A DNA stretch of 64,000 nt from Cyclobacterium jeungdonense (lineage in GTDB: Bacteria > Bacteroidota > Bacteroidia > Cytophagales > Cyclobacteriaceae), in NCBI RefSeq assembly GCF_010994275.1, contig NZ_WMCD01000009.1, positions 186,001 through 250,000 on the forward strand. Direction: 5' to 3'. Of the stretch, positions 7,174 to 16,303 are shown piece after piece. Positions within the stretch are counted from its first letter, which is position 1; each line of letters begins with the position of its first letter. Both the position numbers and the translations under genes were made by a program. The notes beneath the pieces are model-generated. The model saw only the letters and a list, made by a program, of their open reading frames with translations. It searched no databases and was not told the origin of the DNA.

Positions 7174-8607
7174 CTATTGGCCTTGTCCCAGGGAATAGGC
7201 CTTTTGCCCGTCGAAGGCATAGAGGTTTTCGGTTTTGATTACTTCCACGTCCATTTGGATAGCATGGATTAGCAGCTCGGCTATTCCAATCGCGTTTTTG
7301 GCAGTATTTGCTGTCAGTTCAAAACGGCATCTCCAGTGATCCGTGCAAAAGGTTTCTTCAAAACCCTCTGGCCAGACTTTCACCCCTCGGTTGGTGATCA
7401 TCGTGAGTTGGTAGGCGGGGTGTAGTTCCTGTATTTTCGCTGCCAATTCGTCGGGATCGTTGCCCTTCCAATCGATAAAGAGATCTACTCCCAATAAGGT
7501 TTTTTTACCGGCGGCTTTTCGCTGGTATGGCGGAAGCAGGATTCGCACCTCTTTGGCATAGGAAACCGGCTTGAGTTGTTTCGGAATTTTCCCCAGTCTT
7601 TCGATTACCGCCCTGCCAAAATCACGGGTACCGACCTTTTGTTTACTTTGCCCGGGACGGAAGATTTCCTCGGTATGAATGCCTTCTTCCAGGGTACAGG
7701 ACCAGGCGTTTTTGATGGTTTCGGCTACTTCCGGCTGCCCGATGTGATTGAGCATGAGAATAGCTCCGCGCAATAGTCCGGAGGGATTTGCCAGATCTTT
7801 GCCTGCCAATGGGGGAGCCGATCCATGTATGGCCTCAAAAAGCGCGCATTTTTCACCGATATTAGCCGATCCTGCCAGACCTACGGATCCCGATAGTTGA
7901 GCGGTGATGTCGGACACCACATCGCCATACAGGTTGGGCATGACCAGTACGTCAAACATTTCTGGCGTATCTGCGAGGCGAGCAGCGCCGATATCGATGA
8001 TCCAATTGTCAGACTCAATGTCCGGATACTCAAGGGCAATTTCTTTAAATACACGGTGAAACAACCCGTCGGTCAGTTTCATAATATTGTCCTTGGTAAA
8101 GCAACTAACTTTTTTGCGTTGGTAGTGCCGGGCGTATTCGAAGGCATACCGGATGATGCGTTCGCATCCTGGTCGGGTGATGAGTTTCAGGCATTGAACC
8201 ACTTCGTCTGTTTGCTGGTGCTCAATGCCGGCGTAGAGATCCTCTTCGTTTTCCCGGATTACCACCAGGTCCAGCTCCGGGTGTTTGGTAGGAACATAGG
8301 GATGGAAACTTTTACAGGGTCTGACGTTGGCAAAGAGTCCCAGGCTTTTGCGAAGGGTAACGTTCAAGCTTTTGTACCCACCCCCCTGTGGAGTAGTCAT
8401 CGGGGCCTTTAGCAGCACCTTGTTTTTGCGGATGCTTTCCCAGGCTGCCTTGCCAATGCCGCTGCTATTTCCAGCCAGGTACTCCTTCTCACCCATTTCT
8501 ACCGATTCCCATTTTACTTTTGCTCCTGCCGCCTGCAAGATCCGCAGGGTGGCGTCCATGATTTCCGGCCCGATGCCGTCTCCATGGGCTACACTAATTG
8601 ATTGCAT
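7174..8607 (-). CDS. icd: isocitrate dehydrogenase (NADP-type, Thermus-like with C-terminal domain)
   Basis: 477 residues. Oxidative decarboxylation of isocitrate to 2-oxoglutarate (reversible). Beta-decarboxylating dehydrogenase motifs: HGDGIGPEIMDA at the start, LRKSLGLFANVRP (isocitrate-binding Arg residues), RENEEDLYAGIEH, the metal-binding block NLYGDVVSDI, and EAIHGSAPPLAGKDLANPSG (nucleotide site). About 140 extra C-terminal residues (from around 335) match the size of the additional domain of Thermus thermophilus IDH, so this is not the E. coli form. It lies downstream of the 2-oxoacid:ferredoxin oxidoreductase genes, which use its product or substrate, but has its own -7 box and a palindrome in the 158-base gap. 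Confidence 0.92.
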   Translation of the reverse strand: MQSISVAHGDGIGPEIMDATLRILQAAGAKVKWESVEMGEKEYLAGNSSGIGKAAWESIRKNKVLLKAPMTTPQGGGYKSLNVTLRKSLGLFANVRPCKSFHPYVPTKHPELDLVVIRENEEDLYAGIEHQQTDEVVQCLKLITRPGCERIIRYAFEYARHYQRKKVSCFTKDNIMKLTDGLFHRVFKEIALEYPDIESDNWIIDIGAARLADTPEMFDVLVMPNLYGDVVSDITAQLSGSVGLAGSANIGEKCALFEAIHGSAPPLAGKDLANPSGLLRGAILMLNHIGQPEVAETIKNAWSCTLEEGIHTEEIFRPGQSKQKVGTRDFGRAVIERLGKIPKQLKPVSYAKEVRILLPPYQRKAAGKKTLLGVDLFIDWKGNDPDELAAKIQELHPAYQLTMITNRGVKVWPEGFEETFCTDHWRCRFELTANTAKNAIGIAELLIHAIQMDVEVIKTENLYAFDGQKAYSLGQGQ

Positions 8608-8630
8608 GTGCGTTTATTTTTGGTCCGGCA

Positions 8631-8638
8631 CAAAAGTA
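8631..8638 (-). promoter_or_regulatory. -7 box (TACTTTTG) of icd
   Basis: Exact TAnnTTTG match 23 bases before the start codon, predicting a leader of roughly 17 bases. It indicates independent expression of icd from the upstream oxidoreductase genes. Confidence 0.55.
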
Positions 8639-8665
8639 ATGAGGAATAATTATTAATTTTTATTT

Positions 8666-8685
8666 ATGTTTATTATCAAAAACAT
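8666..8685. promoter_or_regulatory. imperfect 20-bp palindrome upstream of icd
   Basis: ATGTTT-N8-AAACAT with perfect 6-base arms; 16 of 20 positions are symmetric. It sits about 30 bases upstream of the -7 box, a plausible activator or repressor site. The arms resemble the TGTTT/AAACA arms of the dinB operator, but spacing differs. Confidence 0.35.
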
Positions 8686-8765
8686 AAATTAAATTTATAA
8701 ATAAACCAACACTCCCGCCATAGAATCTTCCAGTCTTGTCATTCAGGTCAGGAGGAAATTACCGG

Positions 8766-9818
8766 TTAACGCAGTCCGGCGTTGATGGTATCCAGCGTTT
8801 TCTTTCCCGGGCAAAGGTTTTTTTCTGTCAGGCCGTTCAATGCGGTATCGGTTGTATTCAGGATTTTGTGCAAATCCCCATATCCGGTATGAATGTACAG
8901 CAAGCCGGTGAGGATTTCGTTTTTTGCACGTGCCTGCTGCAAGGCATTGACTGTAGAAAGCCGGTCCTCGGGGTCCCAATCCGGAGCCAGTTTGTGTAGA
9001 CTCATGACCGAACCGTCGTGAAGGGTCACAGCAGTATCCGTTCCCTCTGCATAGGTTGCTTGAATGGGTTTTTGCTGAGGCACAAAGTCCATCTTACCAG
9101 TAGCATGCATGTGTTCCCTTACGTAATCGTAGGATTTGGTAGACCCTGGATTATTGTTGAAGGTGACACAGGGCGACATCACGTTGATAAAGGCCAGTCC
9201 CTGGTGTTGGATGGCAGCTTTGATGAGAGGAACCAGTTGTTGTTTGTCACCACTGAAGCTTTGGGCAACGAAGGTGGCGCCTAATTCCACCGCCAGGCTG
9301 GCAAGATCTACGGGTTGAAAGGGGTTAATATGCCCTGATTTGCTGGCCGATCCTACGTCTGCAGTGGCCGAATCCTGTCCTTTGGTCAGGCCGTAGCAGC
9401 CGTTATTCATCACGATGTATACCATATTCAGGTTTCGGCGGATGGCGTGAACAAACTGCCCCATCCCGATCGAGGCAGTATCCCCATCACCAGAAACTCC
9501 GAAATACACCATGTTTTTATTGGCCATATTGGCTCCGGTGGCTACGGATGGCATTCTACCATGCACCGAATTAAACCCGTGAGAATTTCCTAGAAAATAA
9601 GCCGGGGTTTTGGAAGAGCAGCCGATCCCGGAGATTTTTGCTACCAGGTGGGGTTCAATGGCCAATTCGAAGCAGGCCTGAACGATGGTGGCACTGATGC
9701 TGTCATGCCCGCATCCTGCACAAAGGGTAGAAATGCTTCCCTCGTACTCTTTGAGAGTATAGCCCAGTTTGTTTTTGGGTAAGCGGGGATGTCTAAATAA
9801 AGGTTTCAGATAGGTCAT
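8766..9818 (-). CDS. korB: 2-oxoacid:ferredoxin oxidoreductase, beta (TPP) subunit
   Basis: 350 residues. Thiamine-diphosphate subunit of the 2-oxoglutarate (or related 2-oxoacid):ferredoxin oxidoreductase. CAGCGHDSIS near residue 33 supplies Fe-S-cluster cysteines typical of OFOR beta chains. The TPP/Mg motif is GDGDTASIGMGQ, with the ligand Asn pair in VMNNGCYGLTKGQ. The start overlaps the end of the alpha subunit gene by 26 bases, implying coupled translation in fixed ratio. 2-oxoglutarate is the best guess as substrate because isocitrate dehydrogenase follows. Pyruvate or branched-chain oxoacids cannot be excluded from sequence alone. Confidence 0.9.
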   Translation of the reverse strand: MTYLKPLFRHPRLPKNKLGYTLKEYEGSISTLCAGCGHDSISATIVQACFELAIEPHLVAKISGIGCSSKTPAYFLGNSHGFNSVHGRMPSVATGANMANKNMVYFGVSGDGDTASIGMGQFVHAIRRNLNMVYIVMNNGCYGLTKGQDSATADVGSASKSGHINPFQPVDLASLAVELGATFVAQSFSGDKQQLVPLIKAAIQHQGLAFINVMSPCVTFNNNPGSTKSYDYVREHMHATGKMDFVPQQKPIQATYAEGTDTAVTLHDGSVMSLHKLAPDWDPEDRLSTVNALQQARAKNEILTGLLYIHTGYGDLHKILNTTDTALNGLTEKNLCPGKKTLDTINAGLR

Positions 9819-11658
9819 GGGGCACGGCGTTGTTTTGTTTTAAATAATCGGCAATTTTCAGGGCAATCTGGTCGGCAGTAATGGGCATGCCATCGTAATT
9901 CAGAATCGATACCAGTCGAAGTGGGTCATGTTGCATTTCCTGAATGAGTAGGCTTCGCATTTGCCCGTCCCGGTTTTGTTCGATGACAAAAACCAGTTGG
10001 TGGGTGCGGATAAAGGTCTCCGTTTCTTTTCCGAATGGAAAAGCCTTGATACGCAGGGCATCCAGCTGGATTTCCCTCGCGGCCAACAAATCCCTTGCCT
10101 CTTCTGAAGAGAAGGTGGAAGTTCCAAAAAACAACATTCCCCAATCGCTTTGATTTGTTTCCTGATACAGTTGAGGTTTGGGTACGAGAGATTTTGTGGT
10201 TTCCCATTTTACTAATAATCGGTCCATATTTCTTTTGTAGGCCGCACTGTCTTCGGTATAGACAGCGTATTCGTCCCTGGACGTCCCCCGGGTGGTAAAA
10301 GCCCCTTTCGTTGGGTGGGTGCCCGGATAAGTGCGGTAAGGAATCCCGTCTCCTTCCTGGTCCAGGTACCTGCCATACCGGCCCATGGCGTCCAGCTCTT
10401 CTTTATTCAGTACTTTTCCCCGGTCGTATTTCCGGTTCTCTTCCCATTGAAAAGGCTCACTCATGTGGTCGTTCATACCCAGGTCCAGGTCTGTCATCAG
10501 GATGATTGGCGTTTGTAGGCGATCTGCCAAATCAAAGCATGCTGCAGTCATCTCGAAACATTCCTTTGGGGTAGAGGGAAAGAGCAGGGGATGTTTGCTA
10601 TCCCCGTGCGAAGCATTGGCAGCAAGGGTGATATCTGATTGTTGGGTACGGGTGGGCATTCCAGTGCTGGGACCTGCTCGTTGCACGTCTATAAGTACGG
10701 CAGGCACTTCGGCAAAATAAGCCAGACCGATAAATTCGTTCATCAGGGAAAGCCCAGGTCCGCTGGTAGCGGTAAGCGCCCTCGCTCCATTCCAATTAGC
10801 CCCGATCACCATACCCATGGCGGCCAGTTCGTCCTCCGCTTGCACTACGGCGAACTGGTTTTTGCCCGTTTCCGGATCTACCCGGTACTTGGTAGCATAT
10901 TTTTCGAAGGCTTCTGCGACGGAAGTGGAAGGGGTAATTGGATACCAGGCCATCACCGTGGCACCGCCATAAACGGCACCCAGACCGCAGGCTGTATTGC
11001 CATCCACCATAATCTTATCTCTGATCAAATCCCGGCGCTCCAGGTAGAAGTCCAGGGGGAAATCAAAATGCTCCCTGGCATATTCCATGCCTAACTTCAG
11101 TGCCTTTAGGTTGGGAGCAATTAATTTTTCTTTGCCGGCAAACTGTTCTTTCAGCAGGGTTTCCAATACCGAAAATTCGATTTGCAGCAAAATTGCCAAT
11201 GCGCCTACGTAAATAATATTTTTAAATAATTGTCGCTGCCTGGGGTTGCTGAAGTTTTCATTGGCCAGTTCCATCATGGGAACACCCAGGTAATGAATGC
11301 CGTCTCGGATCAGATCCGGAGCCAGTTTTTTGGTGCTATCGTACATCAGGTAGCCCCCTTCGCGCACACTGGCAATGTCCTGCTTCATGCTTTGGGCATT
11401 TACGGCCACCAGCAGGTCAATTCCTTCCCTTCGTCCCAGGTATCCTTTTTCACTTACCCGTACTTCATACCAGGTTGGTAATCCCTGAATGTTGGATGGG
11501 AAGATATTTTTGGGAGTGACAGGGACGCCCATTCGAAAGATGGCTTTGGCAAATAGAAAATTGGCACTGGCCGAGCCAGTTCCGTTGACATTGGCAAACC
11601 GGGCTACAAAATCATTGACCCGCGCTTCCGGTCGCGGGAGAGTAACGGGGATAGTCAT
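9793..11658 (-). CDS. korA: 2-oxoacid:ferredoxin oxidoreductase, fused gamma-alpha subunit
   Basis: 621 residues. Residues about 1-190 form the gamma domain (ANVNGTGSASANFLFAKAI, coenzyme A/electron transfer part). From about 215 onward lies the alpha pyrimidine-binding domain, with GNTACGLGAVYGGATVMAWY, YPITPSTSVAEAF and TATSGPGLSLMNEFIG, all typical of KorA. The C-terminal transketolase-like domain (FFGTSTFSSEEARDLL) closes the protein. Gamma-alpha fusion is normal for two-subunit KOR enzymes. The first base group ATGA overlaps the upstream flavoprotein stop, so the three genes form one transcription unit. With reduced ferredoxin the complex can also carboxylate succinyl-CoA to 2-oxoglutarate. 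Confidence 0.92.
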   Translation of the reverse strand: MTIPVTLPRPEARVNDFVARFANVNGTGSASANFLFAKAIFRMGVPVTPKNIFPSNIQGLPTWYEVRVSEKGYLGRREGIDLLVAVNAQSMKQDIASVREGGYLMYDSTKKLAPDLIRDGIHYLGVPMMELANENFSNPRQRQLFKNIIYVGALAILLQIEFSVLETLLKEQFAGKEKLIAPNLKALKLGMEYAREHFDFPLDFYLERRDLIRDKIMVDGNTACGLGAVYGGATVMAWYPITPSTSVAEAFEKYATKYRVDPETGKNQFAVVQAEDELAAMGMVIGANWNGARALTATSGPGLSLMNEFIGLAYFAEVPAVLIDVQRAGPSTGMPTRTQQSDITLAANASHGDSKHPLLFPSTPKECFEMTAACFDLADRLQTPIILMTDLDLGMNDHMSEPFQWEENRKYDRGKVLNKEELDAMGRYGRYLDQEGDGIPYRTYPGTHPTKGAFTTRGTSRDEYAVYTEDSAAYKRNMDRLLVKWETTKSLVPKPQLYQETNQSDWGMLFFGTSTFSSEEARDLLAAREIQLDALRIKAFPFGKETETFIRTHQLVFVIEQNRDGQMRSLLIQEMQHDPLRLVSILNYDGMPITADQIALKIADYLKQNNAVPHDLSETFI

Positions 11659-13436
11659 AAATTTCCTGCTTTGGTGACACTATAGAAAAATTGCTGCATG
11701 TCCCAGGCGGATGTGGGACACCTTTCAGCGCAAAGACCGCAATGCAAACAGACGTCTTCATCCTTTACCATTACCCTTCCTGTTTTTAAGGTTTCGGAGA
11801 CCAAAATGTCCTGGGACTTGTTTTCGGCAGGAACAAGTAGTTTTTCCCGGAGTCGGTCCTCATCCGCTTCATTGCCGGTGAAGGTAATGCAGGAGGTAGG
11901 GCAGATGTCCATACAGGCATCGCACTCGATGCAGCGGTCGGCTGTAAAATCAGTTTGCACATCGCAGTTCAGACAGCGTTGGGCTTCTTTGTAGCCGGTA
12001 GGAGGGTCAAATCCCAATTCCACCTCTTTTCGTCTATCTATTAAGGTGATGGATTTTTGGGCCTGCGGTACCAGGTAGCGCTGATCTATGGTAACCGGGC
12101 TGTCGTAGCTCCATTCGTGAATGCCCATCTTGGTGCTGAATAGGTTGGTGTAGGGAGCTGGTCTTTGATGCAGGTCTCTTTCCTGACAAAACAGGTGCAT
12201 GGATACGGCTGCCTGATGTCCATGAGCCACAGCAGTAATTACATTTTCCGGCCCAAAAGCTGCGTCTCCTCCAAAAAATACTTTAGGATGGGTAGACTGA
12301 AAGGTGACCTTATCCACGACTGGCATTTCCCATTCGTCAAATTCTAATCCTATATTGCGTTCGATCCAGGGAAAGCTGTTTTCCTGCCCTATGGCGATTA
12401 ATACCTCATCGGCTTCGATAAATACATCCGGTTCTCCAGTAGGTATGAGTTTTCGTTTGCCCTTATCATCGTAATGTGCCTTTACTCTCTGGAATTTCAT
12501 TCCGGTTAGTTTTCCGTTTTCCACTTCAAAACTTAGCGGCACGTGATTGTCCAGAATGGCTACATCCTCGTGTTGGGCATCTTCTTTTTCCCAGGGGGAA
12601 GCTTTCATATCTTTAAACGGGCTTCTTACTACCACTTTCACTTGTTCGCCCCCCAACCGTCTGGAAGTACGGCAGCAATCCATAGCTGTATTGCCGCCTC
12701 CCAAAACGATTACTTTTTTACCAATTTTGTCTATATGCTCAAAAGCCACGCCGGCAAGCCACTCGATACCAATATGAATGTTGGCATCCCCTTCTTTTCT
12801 GCCGGGCAATTTCGGCAAATCCCTTCCTCTGGGAGCACCGGTACCTACAAAAACGGCATCATAATCTTGGTCCAATACAGCTTTCAGGCTTTCTACATAG
12901 GTCATAAATTGGGTATGAATGCCCAAATTTAGAATATACCCCACCTCCTCGTTTAATACTTCCTCAGGTAAGCGGAAAGCAGGGATCTGGCTGCGCATCA
13001 TACCTCCTCCGGCGATTTGTTCGTCAAAGAGATGGATTTCATAGCCCAAAGGTGCCAGGTCTCTCGCAACGGTAAGGGAGGCGGGACCTCCCCCAATCAG
13101 GGCAATTTTTTTCCCATTTGCCGGAAAGGGTGCATGTGGCATGAGGGATTGCACGTCACCTTTTTGGTCGGCGGCTACTCGTTTCAGGCGGCAGATGGCT
13201 ACCGGTTCTTCTTCCACCCTGCCACGTCTGCAGGCAGGTTCGCAGGGGCGATCACAGGTTCGGCCCAGAATTCCCGGGAAAACATTGGATTCCCAATTGA
13301 TCATATAGGCTTCGGTGTACTTTTCCGCGGCAATTTTCCGGATGTACTCCGGCACGGGGGTGTGGGCCGGACAAGCGTATTGGCAGTCCACAACTTTGTG
13401 GTAATACTCCGGATCGCGGGTATCGGTAGGTTTCAT
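11655..13436 (-). CDS. GltD-like NAD(P)H oxidoreductase with C-terminal 2[4Fe-4S] ferredoxin domain
   Basis: 593 residues, cytoplasmic. The N-terminal Fe-S segment (CQYACPAHTPVPEY, then RTCDRPCEPACRRG) leads into an FAD domain with dinucleotide motif IALIGGGPASLTVA. An inserted NAD(P)H domain has VIVLGGGNTAMDCCR, and the FAD-closing motif is FFGGDAAFGPENVI. The last 110 residues hold two 4Fe-4S motifs, CIECDACMDICP and CLHCGLCAERCP. This layout resembles glutamate synthase small subunit/NfnB flavoproteins with a ferredoxin tail. First gene of the KOR operon, with stop and next start overlapping by 4 bases. Its likely role is passing electrons between NAD(P)H and the ferredoxin sites of KOR. 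No glutamate synthase large subunit lies nearby. Confidence 0.85.
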   Translation of the reverse strand: MKPTDTRDPEYYHKVVDCQYACPAHTPVPEYIRKIAAEKYTEAYMINWESNVFPGILGRTCDRPCEPACRRGRVEEEPVAICRLKRVAADQKGDVQSLMPHAPFPANGKKIALIGGGPASLTVARDLAPLGYEIHLFDEQIAGGGMMRSQIPAFRLPEEVLNEEVGYILNLGIHTQFMTYVESLKAVLDQDYDAVFVGTGAPRGRDLPKLPGRKEGDANIHIGIEWLAGVAFEHIDKIGKKVIVLGGGNTAMDCCRTSRRLGGEQVKVVVRSPFKDMKASPWEKEDAQHEDVAILDNHVPLSFEVENGKLTGMKFQRVKAHYDDKGKRKLIPTGEPDVFIEADEVLIAIGQENSFPWIERNIGLEFDEWEMPVVDKVTFQSTHPKVFFGGDAAFGPENVITAVAHGHQAAVSMHLFCQERDLHQRPAPYTNLFSTKMGIHEWSYDSPVTIDQRYLVPQAQKSITLIDRRKEVELGFDPPTGYKEAQRCLNCDVQTDFTADRCIECDACMDICPTSCITFTGNEADEDRLREKLLVPAENKSQDILVSETLKTGRVMVKDEDVCLHCGLCAERCPTSAWDMQQFFYSVTKAGNL

Positions 13437-13458
13437 GGCATTCTGGGTTTATTCTTCT

Positions 13459-13475
13459 TTCTGCTTATTGCAGAA
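13459..13475 (-). promoter_or_regulatory. short inverted repeat in leader of the KOR operon
   Basis: TTCTGC-N5-GCAGAA, perfect 6-bp arms, 23 bases before the start at 13436. It may form a small hairpin over the leader or be an operator. Function unknown. Confidence 0.3.
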
Positions 13476-13616
13476 TAATTTTATAAAATAAAGTCATCAA
13501 AACAAATGAATGACCAAATAATTTGTTCGTGTTCCTAATTGAAAGCCGTGAATGATTATTTTTTAATTTTATTACCGCCTAAAAAAGAGTAATTTTAGCC
13601 GGCAGAAAATAGGGAT

Positions 13617-14261
13617 ATGACGCTGGATAATTGGAATCAGAAACTGGGAGACAAATTGCCCAAAGGATCGGTAGCGTATTGTTTCGCATTGTGGAAAGAA
13701 GATCCATTTGAATTGGTAATTAGCCGGTCCAGATCTTCCAAATTGGGAGATTTCCGGTACAGAAAGGATCAAAAGATCCAAAAAATCACCATCAATCACG
13801 ACCTGAACCCATATCAGTTTTTGATCACCCTAATCCACGAAATTTCCCATCACCGGGTATTTCGAGATTATGAGCGCAAGGGAATCAAGCCTCATGGTCC
13901 GGAGTGGAAGCGGGCTTTTCGGGATTTGATGGAACCCATGCTCGATATCTCGGTGTTTCCCAGAGATATTTTAATTCCACTTCGACTGCATCTTAAGAGT
14001 CCTAAAGCAAGCACTGGGGCCGATTATTTTTTGATGAAGGAATTAAAAAAGTATGATATCTTTCCAGGTAGGGTTCCGGGGGTACTCCTAGGCGACCTGA
14101 AACCGGGAACTGCTTTTGGGTTAAAGCGCAGAATTTTTGAAAAGTTGGAAACCAAGCGAAGCAGGGTGTTGTGCCTGGAGCGGACCACAGGAAGGAAGTA
14201 CTTGATCTCTCTTCATGCAGAAGTGACCTTGGTGGAGGAAGATCCGGAGGTGCCCTTTTAG
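13617..14261 (+). CDS. SprT-like zinc metallopeptidase-fold protein
   Basis: 214 residues. The zinc motif HEISHH (His74-Glu75, His78, His79) and the downstream HGPEWKRAFRDLM (third ligand and SprT signature) place it in the SprT-like family. The eukaryotic relative SPRTN is a DNA-protein crosslink protease, but the bacterial role is poorly known. The usual C-terminal four-cysteine zinc ribbon of E. coli SprT is not seen. The second half (KRSRVLCLERTTGRKYLISL) is a small beta-rich domain. Divergent from the KOR operon and tail-to-tail with rmuC, overlapping it by 4 bases. Confidence 0.85.
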   Translation: MTLDNWNQKLGDKLPKGSVAYCFALWKEDPFELVISRSRSSKLGDFRYRKDQKIQKITINHDLNPYQFLITLIHEISHHRVFRDYERKGIKPHGPEWKRAFRDLMEPMLDISVFPRDILIPLRLHLKSPKASTGADYFLMKELKKYDIFPGRVPGVLLGDLKPGTAFGLKRRIFEKLETKRSRVLCLERTTGRKYLISLHAEVTLVEEDPEVPF

Positions 14262-15499
14262 TCCTGCCGGCTGTCGGGCAGTTGGTTTCGGGCATTGATG
14301 CCCAGGGTTTTTAATTTCTCAGCCTGAGAAACCAGGTTTCCTTTTCCGGTTTTTAGTTGCTTCAGGGCGGTCTGGTAACTTTCCTGTGAGCGATCGAGAT
14401 GTCGTCCGATTTCTTCCAGGCTTTTTAGAAAGGAAGCAAACTTATCGAACATCCGACCGCCTCTTTCAGCGATTTCCAGGGAATTTTTGGTTTGGTCATC
14501 CCGGACCCAAAGATCTTTAATTAGTTTCAGCGCCGCGATCAGGTTACTGCTACTGATAAGTAATACCCGCTTTTTATAGGCATATTCCCAAAGGCGCTCA
14601 TCGGCCTGTATGGCAACCATGTATGCTGCTTCAAGCGGTACAAACATGATTACAAAATCAAGCGCCCGGGCATAGGCTTCGTATTGTTTGGCTGCAAGTT
14701 GATCAATGTGCGTTTTAATGGCCTTCACATGTTGGTTTAGCATGCTTTGTTGATCCGCTTCCTTGTCTTCGCTGCAGTACTGCTCGTAGGCCAGCAGGGA
14801 AACCTTGCTATCGATGATGACCTTTTTGTCGTCCGGATAATGGATGATCACATCGGGTTGCATTTTTTTTCCATCCATGCCCAGGAGGGGATTTCCTGCC
14901 TCATCCCTAAGAAATTCCTGAACGCTGTAATGCCTGTTTTTTTCCAACCCGGAGTTTTGCAGAATGGTTTCGAGAATGGCTTCTCCCCAGTTTCCCCTGA
15001 GTTTGGAATTTCCTTTCAGGGCATTGGTCAGATTTTGTGCTTCCTGGCTGATTTTTTGGTTCAGTTGGGCTAACTCCCGAACCCGGTTTTCGAGTGAAAA
15101 GCGCTCTTTAGCCTCTTGGGTGTAGGTATCCTGCACCTGTTTGCGAAAGGCTTCCAGGTCTTTGCTTAGGGGCTGAAGGATACGGGTAATGTTTTCCTGG
15201 TTCTGAAAGGTGAATTTCTTCGATTTTTCTTCCAGAATCCTGTTGGACAGCAACTCAAATTCCTGTTGGAATCGCTTTCCCATCTTTTCCATTTCGGATT
15301 CCTGGAACTGCAGTTTTTCCTGAAGTAGCTTCGCTTGGTTTTCCTCGTGTTTTTTTTCCAATTCCTGTTCCAATTGTTGCCGCTCCATTACCTTCAGGCT
15401 TTCTTCCAGCGCTTTGTTTTTGGAGGTAGCTTTGAATAGGAGCCAGGAAAGAACCCCTATTCCGGCCAGACAAAGGAACAACCCATAGGTAGTTTCCAT
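14258..15499 (-). CDS. rmuC: DNA recombination protein RmuC
   Basis: 413 residues. N-terminal membrane helix (about residues 6-24, GLFLCLAGIGVLSWLLF), then a long Glu/Gln/Lys-rich coiled coil (residues about 25-190), then the nuclease-related RmuC domain with LRGNWGEAILETIL, PDVIIHYPDDKKVIIDSKVS (PD-(D/E)xK-like Asp and Lys) and FVIMFVPLEAAY. RmuC limits recombination between inverted repeats and restricts some phages in other bacteria. Third gene of a run GWxTD, rlmB, rmuC on the minus strand, 12 bases after rlmB. ATG start at 15499. Confidence 0.93.
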   Translation of the reverse strand: METTYGLFLCLAGIGVLSWLLFKATSKNKALEESLKVMERQQLEQELEKKHEENQAKLLQEKLQFQESEMEKMGKRFQQEFELLSNRILEEKSKKFTFQNQENITRILQPLSKDLEAFRKQVQDTYTQEAKERFSLENRVRELAQLNQKISQEAQNLTNALKGNSKLRGNWGEAILETILQNSGLEKNRHYSVQEFLRDEAGNPLLGMDGKKMQPDVIIHYPDDKKVIIDSKVSLLAYEQYCSEDKEADQQSMLNQHVKAIKTHIDQLAAKQYEAYARALDFVIMFVPLEAAYMVAIQADERLWEYAYKKRVLLISSSNLIAALKLIKDLWVRDDQTKNSLEIAERGGRMFDKFASFLKSLEEIGRHLDRSQESYQTALKQLKTGKGNLVSQAEKLKTLGINARNQLPDSRQD

Positions 15500-15511
15500 T
15501 TTCAGGTTGAT

Positions 15512-16303
15512 TTAGACCTGCGGGTCGGGCACGCTGCGTTGACGGATGGCTTCGTAAATGGCCACCCCGGCAGCTACGGACACGTTGAGGCTGGCAACTT
15601 GTCCCAGCACAGGTATTTTTACAAATTCATCGCAAAGGCCCAGCAGTTCATCGGATATTCCGTCCTCTTCAGAGCCCATGACCAATGCGGTAGGTGCCGT
15701 AAAATCGGCCTGATAGATATTTCGGTGGGTTTTTTCGGTGACACCGACTACGTTTAACCCTAATTTTTTCAGGTCTTTAAGGGTATAGTACAGGTTTCGG
15801 ACCCTGCTTACTGGCAGAAAGTTCAGCGCACCGGCCGAAGTTTTCACGGCATCCGAACTTATCTGTGCACTGCTTTTTTCCGGGATGATGATTCCATGAA
15901 CACCAGCGACTTCTGCTGTACGGGCGATGGCGCCAAAATTTCTAACATCCGTGATGCGATCCAACAGCAGGATAAGGGGTGCCTGACCTTTATTGTAACA
16001 TGCGTCTACCACATTCTCCCAGGAAGCATAGGAAATGGCTCCCATATAAGCGATTACTCCTTGGTGATTTTTTCGGGTAATTCGGTTGAGTTTGTTTTCC
16101 GGTACCTTTGTGATTGGAACGTTTTTTTCCCTGGCGAGCGTCACCACCTCTTTTAAAAGGTCACCTTTCAGTTCTTTGTTCACCAGTAGCTTATCAATTT
16201 CCTGACCGGCGTGAAAGGCCTCCAGAATTGGCCTGATTCCAAAAATATAATCTTTTGGGTTTTCATCTCGGTTGATTAGAAAACCATCCTTCCGTTTCTC
16301 CAT
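15512..16303 (-). CDS. rlmB: 23S rRNA (guanosine-2'-O-)-methyltransferase RlmB (SpoU family)
   Basis: 263 residues. SAM-dependent 2'-O-methylation of a guanosine in the peptidyl-transferase region of 23S rRNA (G2251 in E. coli). The N-terminal substrate-binding domain starts YIFGIRPILEAFHAGQ. The trefoil-knot SPOUT domain carries LLLDRITDVRNFGAIARTAE (motif 1, with catalytic Arg), ALVMGSEEDGIS (motif 2) and IPVLGQVASLNVSVAAGVA (motif 3). The start lies 28 bases inside the end of the GWxTD gene, so the two are probably coupled. Confidence 0.95.
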   Translation of the reverse strand: MEKRKDGFLINRDENPKDYIFGIRPILEAFHAGQEIDKLLVNKELKGDLLKEVVTLAREKNVPITKVPENKLNRITRKNHQGVIAYMGAISYASWENVVDACYNKGQAPLILLLDRITDVRNFGAIARTAEVAGVHGIIIPEKSSAQISSDAVKTSAGALNFLPVSRVRNLYYTLKDLKKLGLNVVGVTEKTHRNIYQADFTAPTALVMGSEEDGISDELLGLCDEFVKIPVLGQVASLNVSVAAGVAIYEAIRQRSVPDPQV

